Below, in pieces: positions 60,733 through 64,000 of a DNA stretch of 64,000 nucleotides. This DNA comes from Didymodactylos carnosus (lineage: Eukaryota; Rotifera; Eurotatoria; Philodinida; Philodinidae). Each line of letters begins with the position of its first letter. Position 1 is the stretch's first letter. Under the pieces are notes generated by a model. That model did no database searches. It was not told the DNA's origin and was given only the letters and a program-made list of their open reading frames with translations. A program made the translations under genes and the position numbers. The stretch spans positions 23,759 through 87,758 of the forward strand of contig CAJNOQ010000055.1 in NCBI GenBank assembly GCA_905250885.1, given 5' to 3'.

Positions 60733-61481
60733 TCAATATTCTAAATAGAGAAGTAAGTAAAAATGATCTGACCACAGCTCAATTTTTACCCTATTCTAAA
60801 CTTACTGTCAGATTAAAGAAGAAAATGCTTTTAAATGTGATATCCACGAGGGCGATTTTCTTGAAAACTTTGATCTGTTTTTGATATATCAATAAAACTG
60901 TTTTTTCTTTGTGCCACTAAACTTAGTGAGAAAACAGATTATCTTGCATTGTGAAGGTCTATTAACGTGACGTTTTGATAAATAGATGATTTTATTTACT
61001 TTTCATTCTGTTCTGCTATTTTTATTTTTTTAATGATAAAAGAAAGGAAACAAAAAAACACAAAAACAGAAATTTGTCACACTTATTTTTTCACAGACTA
61101 GATCAGTATTAGCCATAGGAAAGGCCAATCAAATAAATTCTTAATATTTGATTATAAATATGAGTCTCTTAACATGATGCTGAAAGAGAAGCCAAAGAAA
61201 TAAAGTCACAAATAAGGTTTTACAATCAATGCAATTCTGTTAAGTTATTTTTATCATTAAGTGCGATGTCTGTTTCACTGCTTTCCAAGATTTTCCTGAA
61301 GGAGTTTGCCGCTGTTCGAGTCAACTTCAGTTTAAGAAAAATAAATCAAATCAAACAATGCGATTTAAAATAAAATTCCTTTTAACAATAATAATCTTCT
61401 TTTAAAATTTTTCAAAAATTTACCGTTTGGGATCAAAGGCAAAACGATGTCGAAATTTTTTTCTAAAGTACCCCGGTTCAC
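60733..61481. other. Upstream region of the sorting nexin
   Basis: 0.75 kb, AT-rich, with the expected promoter of the sorting-nexin gene. No other feature was recognised. Confidence 0.45.
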
Positions 61482-61641
61482 GGGGCCGTATTACGAAAAA
61501 ATTTAAGTCTAACTTAAGTCAAAGTTTGGGCTTAAGTTAGAATCTAAGTCTCTGGGCTTAAGTTTTGCCGTATTAAAAAAAAACTTAAGTCTAGACTTAG
61601 TTAAGTCGGTGACTTAAGTTTTTTTCGTGATACGACCCCCC
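61482..61641. mobile_element. CTTAAGTC foldback element, copy 1
   Basis: Starts GGGGCCGTATTACGAAAAAA and ends TTTTTCGTGATACGACCCCC, inverted copies. Interior rich in CTTAAGT/ACTTAAG; an internal GCCGTATTAAAAAA suggests a nested or composite copy. Confidence 0.8.
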
Positions 61642-61863
61642 AGGTTGACTTAAGTCACGAGAAATGTAGTCCTAAAGTTAAGATGGAAAACTTAAGCTAT
61701 TGACGCATTTTCCGAATAGCTCAGGCATTTAACGATACAATGCGATGAAAACTACTTTTTAACGTTTAGATAATAAATATTTCGTTATTTTGCCGGTTTT
61801 TGTCCCAAGTTTGTCACGATTGTCAACGACTTTCAAAAAGTAACAAATCACCAACTTAACCCT

Positions 61864-61992
61864 GGGGGCCGTATCACAAAAAAACTTAAGTCAAAACTTG
61901 GATTTAGGGTCAGACTTAAGTCTTCGTTATGTAAACTTACGTGCTAATTTTATACACTTCGGTGATTTAAGTTTTTTTGTAATACGACCTCC
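61864..61992. mobile_element. CTTAAGTC foldback element, copy 2
   Basis: Starts GGGGGCCGTATCACAAAAAA and ends TTTTTTTGTAATACGACCTCC. It has the same TIR and the same ACACTTCGGTGA core string as copy 4. Confidence 0.85.
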
Positions 61993-62217
61993 TGATCCGT
62001 CCATCTGTGGTTCATGCGGATCCTAGACGAAAATGAGAGTTTTGAAGATATGTCTTGCTACTCTGCCAGATAAATAATGAGTGGATGCAATCAGTTCATA
62101 TTGATAGTACACCCTATTGTCATTCGGTGGAATATAAAGTGAAGCGGTAAAATCTAACCGTTGACAGTATCCAAATGAAATCAGTAGAATTTGGGCATAT
62201 TATAGGTGGTCGGATCA

Positions 62218-62317
62218 AGGTTAAGTCTTTTCGTAATACGCTTTAAGTCATCAGACTTAAGTCGGTCTTAAACTCAGACTTAAATCACGACTTAAGTTTT
62301 TTCGTAATACGACCCTC
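62218..62317. mobile_element. CTTAAGTC foldback element, copy 3 (left end eroded)
   Basis: The right end, GACTTAAGTTTTTTCGTAAT then ACGACCCTC, matches the family. The left end is reduced to TTAAGTCTTTTCGTAATACG. Confidence 0.65.
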
Positions 62318-62503
62318 AGAGGTTATCGCGTGTCAGATAATCGACCATGAAGAAGACGAAGCTGAAGCTGCAATCGGTTTGACCGAACAGACTTTTAAAA
62401 TTTTTCAGTCCGGTGATATGTGTTCTGAAGTTACTCTTTTTTTGCGAAGTTTTTGCGCATCTTAATTGCTAAACAGCACAACTTTTGTTTATTTGATGTG
62501 TCT

Positions 62504-62589
62504 GGGGGCCGTATCACAAAAAAAGTTAAGTCAGACTTAAGTCAGTGTATACACTTCGGTGACTTAAGTGTTTTCGTGATACGATCCCC
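62504..62589. mobile_element. CTTAAGTC foldback element, copy 4 (short)
   Basis: Complete but only 86 bp: GGGGGCCGTATCACAAAAAA on the left and GTTTTCGTGATACGATCCCC on the right, with almost no interior. Confidence 0.85.
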
Positions 62590-63576
62590 TGACTTAGTTT
62601 TATGTTTAATGAGATGTAAAGAAGCAGTGGTCGTTACATCAATATTTTCAAGTTCATAAACTAAACACACGCTTCAGTCAACGTTTAGGTTGTGTTCGTT
62701 GCCATTTTACGGTATTAACTCTGAAGACAATTCTGAAGCAAAGATGTCTTAAGTCGATGCTTAGTATCACGTTTCATAGAATTAAGTCGAAATCAAGTCG
62801 ATACTCACTTATAAAATTAAGTCAAGACTCAAGTACTCACTTAGATTTAATTTTCCAGAGCTACATGTATGTCCCGCTCCAGTCGAGACATTTGCTGGGT
62901 ATTGTGACTTTGTTATACATCTGTTATTTTTTCTGAGTTCTTTTTTCAATGACGTTAGAGTGAAAACTTTAGAATACCTTATTTTACGGCAATCACCTAC
63001 AATCATCGATGTTGTATAAAAGTTTACCAAAAATTACTGGAAAACTTTCGATGGTAAAGATTCGAAGGGATTTACAATAATGTTCTTAACTCTTCTCTTT
63101 TCTTTTCTAGCGTATTAATTCACAACGTATCACATCTGCTTTGAAACTGGAATTTATAAACTCAGATATGATTTTATTTGTATTTTCGGATATAAATATA
63201 GTTCATTTGAATGTTTACTTGTATACAAATATGCTATCCGATGTTTCTGATGCCGAAAAAGCTACGAATGAGTAATATAAAAAAATATATCAAAAGCTAA
63301 AGCAAATATGTAAAATTTAACAATCAGCACAAGTGAGAGATCGTTGCTTTTCTGGAGTTTTATCTATTTATTTAGATTTTTACTATGCAAATTTTGGATT
63401 TAGGGAAATATATGTTTACTTTTGTTCGTTATTTGTACTTTATTTTATTAATTACCGGTTTACTATTTAAAATAGGGTTCTGAAACTATTGTATCTTATT
63501 ATCTTAACTACAGTCAAGATTACCCATCATTATGTTACTATTGGATCACTACTATTTGGTAGAGGTGGGACAGTTC
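62590..63576. other. Gene-free region
   Basis: 1 kb, AT-rich. Scattered AAGTCGA/AAGTCAAG strings at about 62745-62840 may be a decayed copy of the neighbouring foldback family. No gene was seen. Confidence 0.45.
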
Positions 63577-63917
63577 CAGTTACCGTTCCTAGTAACTGGA
63601 ACTGGTGATCAGTTACCGTTCCTAGTAACTGGAACTGGTGATCAGTTACCGTTTCTAGTAACTGGAACTGGTGACCAGTTACCGTTTCTAGTAACTGGAA
63701 CTGGTGATCAGTTACCGTTCCTAGTAACTGGAACTGGTGATCAGTTACCGTTCCTAGTAACTGGAACTGGTGACCAGTTACCGTTCCTAGTAACTGGAAC
63801 TGGTGATCAGTTACCGTTTCTAGTAACTGGAACTGGTGACCAGTTACCGTTCCTAGTAACTGGAACTGGTGATCAGTTACCGTTCCTAGTAACTGGAACT
63901 AGTGACCAGTTACCGTT
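63577..63917. repeat. 33-bp minisatellite (ten full units plus a partial)
   Basis: Units of CAGTTACCGTTCCTAGTAAC plus TGGAACTGGTGAT begin every 33 bp from 63577; an eleventh partial unit begins at 63907. Variation is limited to C/T in CCGTT(C/T)CT and T/C in GTGA(T/C)C. CAGTTAC and GTAACTG within each unit are inverted, so every unit can form a hairpin. The 152-codon frame across it is a by-product of the 3-fold period. Confidence 0.95.
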
Positions 63918-64000
63918 TTCTTCACAATCAAGATGGAGAAAAATTTTAACTCATTTATCTTGTTTTTTATACTCTAACGAGCTTATGTAGGTCAGTTCTT

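Noticed and set aside
63577-63917. CRISPR-like array
   Set aside because: The units are contiguous tandem repeats with no unique spacers, and the DNA is clearly eukaryotic.
63532-63990. 152-codon open frame with ten 11-residue repeats (QLPFLVTGTGD)
   Set aside because: It is produced by a 33-bp minisatellite whose period is a multiple of three. There is no signal peptide, flanking domain or splice partner, so it is not called a gene.

Overview
The window is AT-rich animal nuclear DNA. The genes are interrupted by many short GT-AG introns, mostly about 45-70 nt. Gene content is metazoan: a PIM-type kinase, a UBA1-type E1, RRN3, an SNX9/18/33-type sorting nexin, VPS29, TBCC, an RNA polymerase III RPC9 subunit and a MYST acetyltransferase. 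AT content, compact introns and many small inverted-repeat elements would fit a bdelloid rotifer or a similar invertebrate, but the taxon is an inference. Exon models were built by hand from reading frame, splice sites and remembered family sequences; phase agreement was checked at each junction quoted.

Layout. 1-6164 (minus): 5' end of a PIM-like Ser/Thr kinase with two introns of about 3 kb, running off the left edge. 6165-21318: about 15 kb with no intact gene, holding a dense set of small terminal-inverted-repeat and foldback elements and one decayed Cys-rich coding fragment. 21319-22040 (minus): KIAA1143/DUF4604-type protein. 23638-31335 (minus): UBA1-type ubiquitin-activating enzyme, 16 exons. 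32865-34178 (plus): NDUFB6-like complex I gene that looks broken. 34458-36491 (plus): RPC9 (CRCP), then PIGY and TMEM199/VMA12 only 14 nt apart. 38038-40171 (plus): short MYST acetyltransferase. 40809-41601 (plus): VPS29. 44616-47142 (minus): RRN3, 13 exons. 49162-50259 (plus): intronless tubulin cofactor C. 55512-60732 (minus): SH3-PX-BAR sorting nexin with an expanded repeat-containing linker. 61482-62589: four foldback elements of one family. 63577 to about 63917: a 33-bp minisatellite.

Most intact genes are unrelated housekeeping loci (ubiquitin activation, Pol I and Pol III transcription, endosomal sorting, V-ATPase assembly, GPI-anchor synthesis, tubulin folding). No specialised gene cluster or bacterial-type system was seen. 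The main points for follow-up are the tight PIGY-VMA12 pair, the apparently broken NDUFB6 gene, the foldback/TIR elements, and a dispersed repeat that keeps a readable protein motif.
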